64,000 bases of DNA from Micromonospora sediminicola (GTDB taxonomy: Bacteria; Actinomycetota; Actinomycetes; Mycobacteriales; Micromonosporaceae), in NCBI RefSeq assembly GCF_900089585.1, contig NZ_FLRH01000003.1, positions 2,184,501-2,248,500 on the forward strand, given 5' to 3'. Of the stretch, positions 42,674 through 52,900 are shown piece after piece; position 1 is the first letter of the stretch, and each line of letters starts with the position of its first letter. The notes beneath the pieces were generated by a model. That model ran no database searches and was not told the origin of the DNA. It saw nothing but the letters and a program-made list of their open reading frames with translations. The position numbers and the translations under genes are program-made.

Positions 42674-43621
42674 GTGACGCTGACCATCGGAGTCGACGTC
42701 GGTGGCACGAAGGTGGCCGGCGGTGTCGTGGACGACACCGGCGCGGTACTCGTGCAGACGCGACGGGACACCCCCGCCGACGACGTGGCCAAGACCCGCG
42801 ACGTCATCATCGAGGTGGTCACCGAGCTGGCCACCGGCCGCACGGTCGAGGCCGTCGGCATCGGCGCGGCCGGCTGGATCGACGCCTCCCGCTCCACCGT
42901 GCTCTTCGCCCCCAACCTGGCCTGGCGGGACGAGCCGCTGCGCGAGTACGTCGGCAACGCCACCGGCCTGCCGGTGATCGTGGAGAACGACGGGAACGTG
43001 GCCGCCTGGGCGGAGTTCCGCTACGGCGCCGCCCGCGAGGCCGACGACTCGATGGTCATGTTCACCATCGGCACCGGCGTCGGCGGGGGCATCGTGCTCG
43101 GCGGCGAGCTGGTCCGGGGCGCCCACGGCATCGCCGCCGAGCTGGGCCACATGCTCACCGTGCCGGACGGCCACCAGTGCGGCTGCGGCCGGCTGGGCTG
43201 CATCGAGCAGTACGCGAGCGGCAGCGCCCTGGTCCGCTTCGCCCGGGCCGCCGCCCGGCAGGAGCCGCACCGGGCCACCGCGCTGCTGGAGCTGGCCGAC
43301 GGCGAGGCCGAGGCGATCACCGGCCCGATGGTGACCGCCGCGGCCAAGGGCGGCGACCCGGTCTCCACCGAGGCGTTCGCCCAGGTCGGCCGCTGGCTCG
43401 GCACCAGCCTCGCCGACATGGCGCAGATCCTCGACCCGCAGGTGCTGGTGGTCGGCGGCGGCGTGATCGACGCCGGCGACCTGCTGCTCGGCCCGACCCG
43501 GCGGTCGTTCACCGACGCCCTGGCGCAGCGCAGCCGCCTGCCCGTCGCCGAGGTGCGCCCGGCCGAGCTGGGCAACACCGCAGGCGTGATCGGCGCCGCC
43601 GACCTGGCCCGGCGGATCTGA
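42674..43621 (+). CDS. glk: ROK-family glucokinase
   Basis: A 315-residue kinase that phosphorylates glucose. ATP site IGVDVGGTKVAGG at the N-terminus, sugar-site ENDGNVAAWAEF (about 95-106), GTGVGGGIV, and the ROK zinc motif CGCGRLGCIE (about 171-180). Related to Streptomyces GlkA, which also mediates carbon repression. GTG 42674 is chosen over GTG 42665 because GGGAG at 42661-42665 is correctly spaced only for the former. Followed after one base by the EEP gene. Confidence 0.93.
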   Translation: MTLTIGVDVGGTKVAGGVVDDTGAVLVQTRRDTPADDVAKTRDVIIEVVTELATGRTVEAVGIGAAGWIDASRSTVLFAPNLAWRDEPLREYVGNATGLPVIVENDGNVAAWAEFRYGAAREADDSMVMFTIGTGVGGGIVLGGELVRGAHGIAAELGHMLTVPDGHQCGCGRLGCIEQYASGSALVRFARAAARQEPHRATALLELADGEAEAITGPMVTAAAKGGDPVSTEAFAQVGRWLGTSLADMAQILDPQVLVVGGGVIDAGDLLLGPTRRSFTDALAQRSRLPVAEVRPAELGNTAGVIGAADLARRI

Positions 43622-43622
43622 C

Positions 43623-44321
43623 GTGGCGGCTCCGGGTGTGCCGCTGCGGGTGCTGTCGTACAACGTCCACAGCCAGCGCGACGACACCGCCGCGCTGGCC
43701 GAGGTGGTCCGGGAGGCCGCCCCGGACGTGGTGATCGTCCAGGAGGGACCGCGCCGGTTCCGGTGGCGGCAGAAGTCCGCCACGCTGGCCGAGTCGTTCG
43801 GCATGGTGGTGGCGGCCGGCGGCCTGCCGTCGCTGGGCAATCTGTTGCTGACCACCCTGCGGGTGCGGGTCACCGAGACCCGCTGCCAGCGCTACCCGCT
43901 GACCCCGGGCCGGCACCTGCGCGGCGCGGCGTACGCGCGGTGCCGGGTGGGCGGGGTCGACTTCCTGCTGGCCGGCTCGCACCTGTCCACCGACCCGGCG
44001 GAGCGGCCGGCCCAGGCGGCGGCGTTCAAGCGGGAGCTGGCCGCGTCGCCGCTGCCCGTGGTGGCCGGCGCGGACCTCAACGAGGGGCCGGACGGGCCGG
44101 CCTGGCGGACCGTCGCCGAGGGGCTGACCGACACCGCGGTCGCCGCCGACCGCGCCGACCGGCACACGTTCTCCTGCGCCGACCCGCGCCGCCGCATCGA
44201 CGCGCTCTTCGTCGACCCGCGGATCACCGTGGCCGACTACGACGTGGTCGACACCCCGCGCACCCGCCGGGCCAGCGACCACTTCCCGGTCCTGGTCGAC
44301 CTGCTGCTGCCCACCGACTGA
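43623..44321 (+). CDS. Endonuclease/exonuclease/phosphatase-family protein
   Basis: A 232-residue metal-dependent phosphoesterase fold. Expected active-site segments are present: LSYNVHSQ (Asn), VIVQEGPRR (Glu), LAGSHLST (His), AGADLNEGP (Asp, Asn) and the terminal SDHFPVLVD (Asp, His). The substrate may be DNA, a phospholipid or an inositol phosphate; this cannot be decided. The start is GTG 43623, one base after the glucokinase stop, so it is part of the same transcription unit. Confidence 0.85.
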   Translation: MAAPGVPLRVLSYNVHSQRDDTAALAEVVREAAPDVVIVQEGPRRFRWRQKSATLAESFGMVVAAGGLPSLGNLLLTTLRVRVTETRCQRYPLTPGRHLRGAAYARCRVGGVDFLLAGSHLSTDPAERPAQAAAFKRELAASPLPVVAGADLNEGPDGPAWRTVAEGLTDTAVAADRADRHTFSCADPRRRIDALFVDPRITVADYDVVDTPRTRRASDHFPVLVDLLLPTD

Positions 44322-44451
44322 CCGCCCCGGCGCGCGCCGCGGCCGCGCGTCCGGGTGGGCCGTGGCGGACTGGACGGCTGGACAACGGCGGGCATTGTCG
44401 GCAGGATTTCGCACCGACCGGCACGCGTGCCGCACAAAAGGAGATGTCCCG

Positions 44452-45858
44452 GTGTCCTCCTCCACCGACCTCGGTCGCCCCGACCCGGACCCGACCGTCG
44501 TCCCGAGCCGGGACGACCGACCGGTCTCCGACCGGGGCGACACGGTCTGCGTCATCGGCGCCGGCGCCAGCGGCCTGACCGCCGTCAAGAACCTCCGCGA
44601 GGCCGGCTTCGGCGTGGACTGCTACGAGCGGGAGACCGGCGTGGGCGGCGCGTGGAACTGGCGGCACGACCGCAGCCCGGTGTACGCCAGCACACACCTC
44701 ATCTCGTCCCGGCCGTTCACCCAGTTCCCGGACTTCCCGATGCCGGACGACTGGCCGGACTACCCGCACCACAGCCAGCTGCTGTCCTACTTCGAGCGGT
44801 ACGCCGACCACTTCGACCTGCGCCAGCACGTCTGGTTCGGCACCGAGGTGGTCCGGGTCGAGCCGGTCGAGGGGGACCGGTGGGACGTGACCACCCGCAG
44901 CACCGGCGGCTACGGCCCGGAGCGCACCTCCCGTTACGCCGCCGTGGTGCTGGCCAACGGGCACAACTGGTCGCCGAAGCTGCCCCGCTACGAAGGGCTG
45001 GAGGAGTTCCGCGGCGAGGTCATGCACGCCTCCTCCTACAAGGACCCGGCGCAGCTGCGCGGCAAGCGGGTACTGGTGGTCGGCGCCGGCAACACCGGCT
45101 GCGACATCGCGGTCGAGGCGGCCCAACAGGCGTCGCACTGCTGGCACTCCACCCGGCGCGGCTACTGGTACGCCCCGAAGTACGTTCTCGGCCGCCCCGC
45201 CGACCAGGTGAACGACACGCTGCTGGCGTTGCGGGTGCCGCTGCGGGTGCGGCAGTGGCTCTACCACTGGACGCTGCGGCTGACCGTCGGCGACCTGACC
45301 CGGTTCGGCCTGCCGAAGCCCGACCACCGGGTCTACGAGACGCACCCGATCGCCAACAGCCAGCTCGTCTACTACGTCGGCCACGGCGAGATCACCCCGG
45401 TGCCGGACGTGGCCCGGTTCCACGACCGCACGGTGGAGCTGACCGACGGGCGGCGGATCGACCCGGAGCTGGTCGTCTTCGCCACCGGCTACCTGCCGCG
45501 CTTCGAGTTCCTCAAGGGCCGGGTGCTCGGCGACGAGGACGGCTCCGGCCGCCCCCGGCTCTGGCTGAACGCCTTCACCGCCGGCCATCCCACGCTGGCC
45601 GTGGTCGGTCTGGTGCAGCCGGATTCCGGCATCTTCACCATCTCGCACTGGCAGAGCGTGCTCTTCGCCCGGTTGCTCACGCTGCGCGCGACCCGGCCGG
45701 AGCGGGCCGAGGCGTTCGACCGCCGGGTCCGCGCCGGGCTCGGCGAGCGGTACTCGGCGAAGGTCAAGGACAGCACTCGGCACTGGTTCGAGGTCGGGCA
45801 CGCCGACTACCTGCGCGCCCTGCAGCGCGCGCTGCACGAGCTGGAGGGAAGCAAATGA
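44452..45858 (+). CDS. Flavin-containing monooxygenase
   Basis: A 468-residue FAD/NADPH enzyme. FAD site VCVIGAGASGLTAVKNL (about 25-41), followed by GVGGAWNW; NADPH site VLVVGAGNTGCDIAVEAA (about 205-222); ATG motif LVVFATGYLPRF (about 340). This is FMO architecture; FMO-type N- or S-oxygenation or Baeyer-Villiger chemistry are both possible. The ribosome site AAAGGAGATG places the start at GTG 44452. Its last codons overlap the hydrolase gene (ATGA), so the two products probably act together. Confidence 0.9.
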   Translation: MSSSTDLGRPDPDPTVVPSRDDRPVSDRGDTVCVIGAGASGLTAVKNLREAGFGVDCYERETGVGGAWNWRHDRSPVYASTHLISSRPFTQFPDFPMPDDWPDYPHHSQLLSYFERYADHFDLRQHVWFGTEVVRVEPVEGDRWDVTTRSTGGYGPERTSRYAAVVLANGHNWSPKLPRYEGLEEFRGEVMHASSYKDPAQLRGKRVLVVGAGNTGCDIAVEAAQQASHCWHSTRRGYWYAPKYVLGRPADQVNDTLLALRVPLRVRQWLYHWTLRLTVGDLTRFGLPKPDHRVYETHPIANSQLVYYVGHGEITPVPDVARFHDRTVELTDGRRIDPELVVFATGYLPRFEFLKGRVLGDEDGSGRPRLWLNAFTAGHPTLAVVGLVQPDSGIFTISHWQSVLFARLLTLRATRPERAEAFDRRVRAGLGERYSAKVKDSTRHWFEVGHADYLRALQRALHELEGSK

Positions 45859-46676
45859 CCCGGGTGCGGGTGGTGCGGGGCTGGGAGTGGGCCCGGCCGG
45901 AGCGGCCGGTGCGGCGCGAGGTGCTGGCCGCGGTGCCCGAGCGGGAGGAGGCCAAGCCGCCGCTGCTGTTCGTCCCCGGGTTCGGGCACGGCGCCTGGGC
46001 GTTCGCCGAGCACTGGCTCGGCCACGCCGCCGAGCGCGGTTTCCCGGCGTACGCGCTGAGCCTGCGCGGGCACGGTGGCAGCGAGCCGGCGCCGGAGGCG
46101 ACGCTGCGCTCGTACACCCATGACGTGGTCCAGGTGGCGGCGAGCCTGCCGCGGCAGGCGGTGCTGGTGGGGCACGGCGCCGGCGCCCGGGTGGTGGCGC
46201 ACGCGATGTCCCGATACCCGGCGCGGGCCGCGGTGCTGGTGGCGCCGGTGCTCGGCGGGTGGGCGACGGTCGGCACGGCCCTGCGCCGCAACCCGGCCGG
46301 CACGCTGCCGGCGGTCTTCGGCGCGGGGCTGCGGCTCAACCGGCGGCAGCTGTTCAGCCGGGAGCTGCCCGACGCCGACGCCCGCCGGCACGTGGCGCGG
46401 CTGGGTCGGGCCGGGCGCCGGGCGCAGTGGCAGCTGCTCACCGGCCGGCAGCCCGAGCCGGCGGTGGGCCGGCCGCCGGTGCTGGTGCTGGGCAGCCCGG
46501 ACGACCGGGTGCTGCCGCCGGCCGCGCTGACCCGGGCGGCCCGCCGCTACGCCTCCGCGCCGCTGCTGTTCCCCGGCATGGGCCACGACCTGATGCTCGA
46601 CGCCCGCTGGCGGGAGCCGCTCGACGCGCTCCTGGACTGGCTGGACAAGGACCCGGTGCCCGCACCGCGCGGCTGA
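45855..46676 (+). CDS. Alpha/beta-hydrolase fold protein lacking the nucleophile serine
   Basis: A 273-residue alpha/beta-hydrolase. Oxyanion region LLFVPGFGHGAWAF (about 37-50), nucleophile elbow VLVGHGAGARVV (about 99-110) where the family has GxSxG: the serine position is glycine (codon GGC). The acid Asp in GSPDDRVLP and the His in GMGHDLMLD are kept. The protein may therefore be a binding protein, use another chemistry, or be inactive. Coupled to the monooxygenase. The convergent otsA stop lies 4 bp away. Confidence 0.85.
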   Translation: MTRVRVVRGWEWARPERPVRREVLAAVPEREEAKPPLLFVPGFGHGAWAFAEHWLGHAAERGFPAYALSLRGHGGSEPAPEATLRSYTHDVVQVAASLPRQAVLVGHGAGARVVAHAMSRYPARAAVLVAPVLGGWATVGTALRRNPAGTLPAVFGAGLRLNRRQLFSRELPDADARRHVARLGRAGRRAQWQLLTGRQPEPAVGRPPVLVLGSPDDRVLPPAALTRAARRYASAPLLFPGMGHDLMLDARWREPLDALLDWLDKDPVPAPRG

Positions 46677-46680
46677 GCGC

Positions 46681-48099
46681 TCAGCGGGGAGCGGACCGCC
46701 GGGCGACCAGTGACCCGCTCTCCTCCAGCGCGCTCAGGTAGGACGCCGCCCACGCGTGGATGTCGTTGTGGGCCACGTGCTCCCGCATGGCGCGCATCCG
46801 GGCCGCGACGTCCTCCGGGCCGGCCCGCAGCGCGGCGAGCAGCCCCTGCTTCAGGCCGTCCAGGTCGTGCGGGTTGACCAGGTACGCCTGCTCCAGCTCG
46901 GCGGCCGCGCCGGCGAACTCGCTGAGCAGCAGCGCGCCGGTGCCGTCGACCCGGGCCGCCACGTATTCCTTGGCGACGAGGTTCATCCCGTCGCGCAGCG
47001 GGGTCACCGCCATCACGTCGGCGACCCGGTAGAGCGCGACCAGCTCGGCCCGGTCGAACGGCTGGGTGAGGTAGTGGATCGCCGGCTCGCCGACCCGGCC
47101 GAACTCACCGTTGATCCGGCCGACCTGGTGCTCCACCCGGTCGCGCAGGATCTGGTACTGCCCGACCCGGTCCCGGCTGGGCACCGCCACCTGCACCAGC
47201 ACGGTGTCGCGCACCTTGACGTCGCCGCTGGCCAGCAGCTCGCGGTAGGCCTTCAACCGCTGCTCGATGCCCTTGGTGTAGTCCATCCGGTCGACGCTGA
47301 GGATGACCTTCTCCGGCTGGCCCAGGTCCTGCCGCAGCCGGCGGGCCCGGTCGGCGACCTCGGGCCGGGCGGCGAGCGCGGACATCTCGGCGGTGTCGAT
47401 GGCGACCGGGAACGCGCCGATGCGCACCACCCGGTCGTCGACGGCGATCCGCCGGTCGGTCGCGGACAGGCTGAGCACCTTCGCGGCGAGCTGGGCGAAG
47501 TTGTGCGCGGCCTGCGCCCGCTGGAAGCCGATCAGGTCGGCGCCGAGCATGCCGCGCAGCAGCTCGGCCCGGCGGGGCAGCTGCATGAACAGCTCCGGCG
47601 GCGGGAACGGCACGTGCAGGAAGAAGCCGATCCGCAGGTCGGGGCGGAGGCCGCGGAGCAGGCCGGGCACCAGTTGGAGGTGGTAGTCCTGCACCCAGAC
47701 CAGCCCGCCCGGCTCGGCCACCTCGGCGGCGGCCTCGGCGAACCGCTGGTTGACCCGCTGGTACGCCTCCCACCAGCGGCGGTGGTACTCCGGCTGCTCC
47801 ACCGCGTCGTGGTAGAGCGGCCAGAGGGTGGCGTTGGCGAAGCCCTCGTAGTGGTCGCGGAAGTCCTCACCGGTGAGCGGGACGGTGTGCATCCGGACCC
47901 CGTCCACGTCGGGCAGGGCGGGCGCCGGGCCGGTGCCGCCGGCCCAGCCCACCCAGGTGGCGGGGGTGTGCCGGAGCAGGGGGTGCAGGGCGCTCACCAG
48001 GCCGCCGGGGCTGCGGCGCCACTCGAAGGCGCCGTCGGGCGCCACACTGTCGTCGATGGGGAGGCGGTTGGCCACCACCACGAGGGGGCTCTGTCGCAT
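46681..48099 (-). CDS. otsA: Alpha,alpha-trehalose-phosphate synthase (UDP-forming type)
   Basis: A 472-residue GT20 enzyme that makes trehalose 6-phosphate from a nucleotide-glucose and glucose 6-phosphate. Motifs: VVVANRLPID at the N-terminus, SPGGLVSALHPLL, VWVQDYHLQLVPGLLR (about 137-152), SVDRMDYTKGIEQRLKAY (about 265-282) and TPLRDGMNLVAKEYVA (about 365-380). The start is placed at ATG 48099; TTG 48108 is an in-frame alternative. The phosphatase otsB is not adjacent. Trehalose protects against osmotic and desiccation stress and feeds spore reserves in actinomycetes. Confidence 0.93.
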   Translation of the reverse strand: MRQSPLVVVANRLPIDDSVAPDGAFEWRRSPGGLVSALHPLLRHTPATWVGWAGGTGPAPALPDVDGVRMHTVPLTGEDFRDHYEGFANATLWPLYHDAVEQPEYHRRWWEAYQRVNQRFAEAAAEVAEPGGLVWVQDYHLQLVPGLLRGLRPDLRIGFFLHVPFPPPELFMQLPRRAELLRGMLGADLIGFQRAQAAHNFAQLAAKVLSLSATDRRIAVDDRVVRIGAFPVAIDTAEMSALAARPEVADRARRLRQDLGQPEKVILSVDRMDYTKGIEQRLKAYRELLASGDVKVRDTVLVQVAVPSRDRVGQYQILRDRVEHQVGRINGEFGRVGEPAIHYLTQPFDRAELVALYRVADVMAVTPLRDGMNLVAKEYVAARVDGTGALLLSEFAGAAAELEQAYLVNPHDLDGLKQGLLAALRAGPEDVAARMRAMREHVAHNDIHAWAASYLSALEESGSLVARRSAPR

Positions 48100-48270
48100 C
48101 TCGGGCAATCCGCTCAGCAGGGGACCGGTGCCCGGAGGGGACGCAAGCCGGACAGCCGGTGCGGGAAGTGACGTTCAGCGGTATTCCTACTGACCGTAAG
48201 TTACACCCCTGTTACACGGCGAGCCGGGGCGCGCGGCGTCCCGCGATCCGGGCGGCCGCTGTCCGCGGCC

Positions 48271-49107
48271 TCAGACCACCGCGCCGTTGTCCGGGTCGTC
48301 CTCGTCCCGGTCGCCCGGGCGCAGCCGCCACACGAGCATCACGAAGCCGGCCAGGATGCCGGTGAAGCCGAGCAGGGTCACCACCGACGGGTCGACCAGC
48401 GACACCACGGTGGGGGAGAGGAAGAGCAGGAAGCCGAGCACGACACAGAGCACGCCCAGCACCGCGTACTTCGAGAAGCGCGGCAGCGGTGGCGGCGGGG
48501 GCGGGGTGTAGTGCTCCTCCTCGGCGTCGCCCGGCAGGTCGGCGCCGAACGTGTCCAGCCCGTCCAGCAGGGAGGGCTCGTCGGACCGGTCACGGCCGAG
48601 CGAGACGCCGGAGACGTCCGCCGCGTAGGGCAGCCGTCGCACGTCGGTGGCGGTCGGGCTGGTCGGCTCCTCGGCGCGGCCGGCGGTGGCGCCGGCCGGC
48701 GGGACCGGGTCGTCCACGTCCTCGGCGGCCGGCCAGGGGTGGCTGCCCGCGGTCGGCGTGGTGTGGAAACCGGCCACGATCTTGGCCCACTCGGCCTCGA
48801 TGTCCGGCTCGTCCGGGCGCGGCGGGTCGTCGGACCCCTCGTCGGCGAGCTGGGTGAGGTAGTCCCGCGCGGTGGTCAGGTGGGACCGGTCGACGTAGAG
48901 CCGGTCGACCGGTCGGGCCGGCACGGTGGTGGTGCGGGTCACCGGGTTCAGGTCGGCCGAGGGCTGGAGGTACGCGGCGATGCCGCCGGCGGCGAGCACG
49001 TCGAGCAGGTGCTCACCCACGCGCGGATCGACGTCGCCCGCGACCGCGTACTCGGCCGCGTCGAGCCCGTTGTCCCGCCGTCCCCGACGGGGCCCGCCCC
49101 CTGACAC
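48271..49107 (-). CDS. Membrane protein with N-terminal DUF2007-like domain, uncharacterised
   Basis: A 278-residue protein. The N-terminal ~90 residues (VGEHLLDVLAAGGIAAYLQP ... DRLYVDRSHLTTARDYLTQL) resemble DUF2007-type putative signalling domains. A long acidic, Pro/Thr-rich linker covers about 90-205 and includes PPPPPPLP near 208. Two transmembrane helices (about 217-235 and 242-262) precede an acidic tail. The start is GTG 49107 with AAGGGGG upstream. Function unknown; it lies upstream of otsA with a 171-bp gap. Confidence 0.72.
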   Translation of the reverse strand: MSGGGPRRGRRDNGLDAAEYAVAGDVDPRVGEHLLDVLAAGGIAAYLQPSADLNPVTRTTTVPARPVDRLYVDRSHLTTARDYLTQLADEGSDDPPRPDEPDIEAEWAKIVAGFHTTPTAGSHPWPAAEDVDDPVPPAGATAGRAEEPTSPTATDVRRLPYAADVSGVSLGRDRSDEPSLLDGLDTFGADLPGDAEEEHYTPPPPPPLPRFSKYAVLGVLCVVLGFLLFLSPTVVSLVDPSVVTLLGFTGILAGFVMLVWRLRPGDRDEDDPDNGAVV

Positions 49108-49248
49108 CGGACACCCCCTTCGCCGTTGTGCTCTGAATCCTGACACGCCGGCACCCGGTTCCGGGAGTGCGTTGTGGCGTGCCGCTCGTGCTTCGTACCC
49201 TCTTCCCGCACGGTCCCGCGCGTCGCCACCCCACCCGGAAGGACCCCG

Positions 49249-49941
49249 GTGCTGTACTGGCTGCTGAAGTACATCATCCTCGGCCCAGTGTTGCGGCTGG
49301 TCTTCCGCCCGCAGGTCGAGGGTCTGGAGCACGTGCCGGCGACCGGCCCGGTGATCCTGGCCAGCAACCACCTCTCGTTCTCCGACTCCATCTTCACACC
49401 GCTGATCGTCAAGCGAAAAGTCACCTTCATCGCAAAAGCGGAATACTTCACCGGCCGGGGCCTCAAGGGCTGGCTGACCAAGATGTTCTTCGTCGGATCC
49501 GGCACCATCCCGGTCGACCGCACCGGCGGCCGGGCTGCCCGGGCGGCGCTCGACACCCAGCTCCAGGTGCTGCGCGCCGGGGGCATCGCCGGCATCTACC
49601 CCGAGGGCACCCGCTCCCCGGACGGCCGGCTCTACCGGGGCAAGACCGGCGTCGCCCGGCTCGCCCTGGAGAGCGGCGCGCCGGTGGTCCCGATGGCCAT
49701 GCTCAACTCCGACGCCATCCAGCCCACCGGGCAGATCGTGCCCAACCTCGGTCGGGTCCGGATCCGCTTCGGGCCCCCGCTGGACTTCTCCCGCTACGCC
49801 GGCATGGCCGGTGACCGGTTCGTCGAGCGGGCCGTCACCGACGAGATCATGTACGAGCTGATGGAGCTCTCCGGCCGCGAGTACGTCGACACGTACGCCC
49901 AGAAGGCGAAGGCCGCGCCCCGGGAGCCGGTGCCGGCCTGA
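49249..49941 (+). CDS. 1-acyl-sn-glycerol-3-phosphate acyltransferase-like (PlsC family)
   Basis: A 230-residue membrane-associated acyltransferase. Catalytic HX4D is in SNHLSFSDSIF (about residues 40-50), substrate-binding PEGTRSPDG near 120, and GVARLALESGAPVVPMAM near 133. The first ~20 residues (LYWLLKYIILGPVLRLVF) form the membrane anchor. Probably acylates lysophosphatidate or a mannosylated lipid; the mycobacterial Rv2182c is the positional counterpart (from memory). The start is GTG 49249 behind AAGGA. Converges on the cyclase gene with 16 bp between stops. Confidence 0.9.
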   Translation: MLYWLLKYIILGPVLRLVFRPQVEGLEHVPATGPVILASNHLSFSDSIFTPLIVKRKVTFIAKAEYFTGRGLKGWLTKMFFVGSGTIPVDRTGGRAARAALDTQLQVLRAGGIAGIYPEGTRSPDGRLYRGKTGVARLALESGAPVVPMAMLNSDAIQPTGQIVPNLGRVRIRFGPPLDFSRYAGMAGDRFVERAVTDEIMYELMELSGREYVDTYAQKAKAAPREPVPA

Positions 49942-49957
49942 GGCGCCGCGGGCCGGG

Positions 49958-52900
49958 TCAGCAGGCCATCGCCGGACCGGCGTCCGGCACCGGACGCCGG
50001 GCCAGCGCCAACAGCCCGGGAGCCTCGTTGCGCTGGGCGAACGCGTGCACCTCGGCCAGCGGCCCGGCCGCCCCGGGGTCGCCGGCCAGCGTCAGCTCCC
50101 CCACGGCCAGCGCCAGGGCCAGCATCCGGTCGGTGACGTCCGGGATGCCGGCGTAGATCTCCGCGCCGGCCAGGTGCAGCTCGGCGGCCCGGCGATGGTC
50201 GCCGTCCGCCGCCGCCACGGCGCCGGTGACCGTCCGCAGCGCCGCCTCCGACCAGGGCGTCCGGTGTCCGAGCCGGTCCAGCATCGCGCGGACCCGCACC
50301 GCCGCGTCCCGCCCGGACAGGGCCGCCGCGTACGCCGCCGCGGCGATCCACTCGCCGCTGGCCAGGGCCGGCACGCTCGACCAGGAGCCGGCCAGCTCGT
50401 CGACCAGCTCCGCCGCCTCCTCGGCCCGGCCCTGCAGCGCCCGGCAGAGCGCCGCCATGCCGAGCATGGTCCAGTGCGGTCGGTGGAAGCCGCTGAGCCG
50501 GGCGGTGTCCAGCGCCGCGGACACGTCGTCGCGGTACGCCGACCCGGTCGCCTCGGCGGCGCGGGGCGCGGGCGGCACCGGCTGGCCGCGCAGCACCCGC
50601 AGGCAGGACCGCAGGCCGCGCACCTGCATGTCCCACCCGCCGGTGGGGGTGTCCACGAACGCGTCGGCGGCGGTGAGCAGCCGGGCGAAGTCCCCGTCGA
50701 AGTAGGCCCGCATCGCCTCGCCGGAATAGCTCGTGGTCAGCGTCTGCCCGCTGGCCGTCCGGGTCGGGCCGGCGGTCAGCAGCGCGTCGGAGCGCAGCCA
50801 GTCACCCTCCTCGCGGACCGCGTACGCGAGGTTCTGCACCGCCCGGTGCAGCGCCAGCAACTGCTGCCCCCGGCTGAACTCGACGATGGCGCGCAGGTCG
50901 TCCAGCCCGGACCGGTCACCGGCCTGGTAGCGGGCGGTGGCGGCGGTGACCCGGGCGTTGGTGCGGGTCTCGGTCAGGCCCAGCCGCTCGGCGATCTCCG
51001 CCGCGGTCTCGGCGGCGGACACCGCCGCGTCCCGCTCGTAGTTGAGCATGTGCAGCCGGCCCAGCTCGGCGTACGCGTCGGCCTTCTGCGAGCTGTCCGG
51101 CAGCGGCTCGAACAGCCCCACCGCCCGGTCCAGGCAGGCCACCGCCGCCGTCCGGTCGGCGCGCAGCCAGGCGGCCTGGCCGAGCAGCGTCCACGCCCGG
51201 GCCGCGCAGGCGTCGTCGCCGTGTGCGAGCAGCCGGTCGGCCAGCGCCTGCAACTGCTCCGGCCCGCCGCCGGAGAGGAACGCGTTGCCGTCGCGGTAGA
51301 ACGAGATCTCGGTGGCCAGCAGCTCCAGTTGCAGCCGGCCCACCGGGTCGCTGTCGTCGGCCAGGCCGAGCGCGCGGCCGGCGTGCGCGGCGGCGGCGTC
51401 CAGCCCGTGCAGGGCGTACGCCCGCCGGGCCGCCCGGTGCAGCGCGGCGCGGGCCGGGCCGGCGTAGCGGTGCGTCGGCAGGCCGAGCGTGCGGGCGATC
51501 TCGTGGGCCGCCCAGCGGTGGTGGGCGAGGACCTCGGCCAGGTCGGTGTCCCGGGTCTGCGACAGCGCGTCCAGCCAGTCCGCGGTCCGCTCGTGCCGGG
51601 CCACCCGCTCGGTGCGGGGCAGCCGCTGGTAGCAGACGTCGCGGACCAGCACGTGCCGGAACCGGAACTCGGCCTGCCCGGCCATCGTGGACGCCGACTG
51701 CTCGTGCACGAAGTCGCGCTGCTCCAGCCGGCGCAGCGCGCGTTCCACCGACTCCACCGGCTGCCCCAGCGCGGCGGCGACCGCGCCGGGCCAGAACTGC
51801 ACGCCGACCACCGAGGCGGCCAGCAGCACCGCCCGGTCCTTGGCGTCGAGCAGGTCGACCCGGTTGGCGATGACCGAGTGCACGCTCTCCGGCATCGGCA
51901 GGTCGAGGTGCTTCTCCAGCGACCAGCCGCGCCCGGACTGGCGCAGCGCGCCCTGCTCGATCAGCATCCGGACGTACTCGTGGGCGTAGAGCGGGTTGCC
52001 GCCGGCCACCTCGACCAGCGGGGTGAGCATCTCGGCCGGGAACGCGGCCTGGCCGAACATGTGCGCGTAGAGCGACGCGATGCCGGTGTCCCGCAGCGGC
52101 GGCAGCGTGACGGTGACCGAGCCGGTGATCGTCCCGGCCCAGCTCGGATCCCGGTCGACCAGCTCCGGGCGGGCGGTGCAGAGCAGCAGCAGGGGAACCT
52201 CCCGGGCGGCGGCGCCGAGCAGCTCGACGAAGCGCAGCATGGCGTCGTCGGCCCAGTGCAGGTCCTCGAAGACCAGCACGGTCGGGCGGCGGGCCGCGAG
52301 CGCCAGCAGGAACCGGCGCCACGCCGACTCCGCCTCCTCGGCGGGCAGCGTCGTGCCGGTCAGCCCGACCAGCGGGCGCAGCGCGTCCACCAGGCGGTTC
52401 CGCTCGCCGGGGCCGACCAGCTCGGCGACCGCGGCGGCGAGGCGCTGGGCCGCGGTGGAGGCGGGGTCGGTGTCGAGGATGCCGGCCTCGGTCTTGACGA
52501 TGTCGGCCAGCGCGGCGAACGTGACGTTCTCGCCGAACGGCGGGCACCGCCCGGTGCGCCAGGTCAGCGGCTCGTCGACCAGCCGGCCGGCGTGCCGGTG
52601 CAGCTCCCGGACCAGCCGGCTCTTGCCCAGCCCGGCCCGGCCGAACACGGTCACCACCTGCGGCAGCCGGTCGCGCAGCGAACGGTGCAGCGCGTTGACC
52701 AGCAGGCCCAGCTCGTGCTCGCGGTCGATCAGCGGGGTGGTGTCCGGCTCCCGGTCGGTGGGTTGCCGGCGGACCGGGGCGAGCGCCAGCCAGACCTCGG
52801 TGGGGGAGGAGCGGCCCCGCAGCGTGACCGGCGGCTGCTCGTCGTAGCGGATGGCGTCCTTGGTGAGCGCGTGGGTCACGCCGCAGACCAGCACCCCGCC

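Noticed and set aside
44362..44451. N-terminal extension of the flavin monooxygenase from GTG 44362
   Set aside because: The AAAGGAG ribosome site directly in front of GTG 44452 decides the start; the extension has no family similarity.
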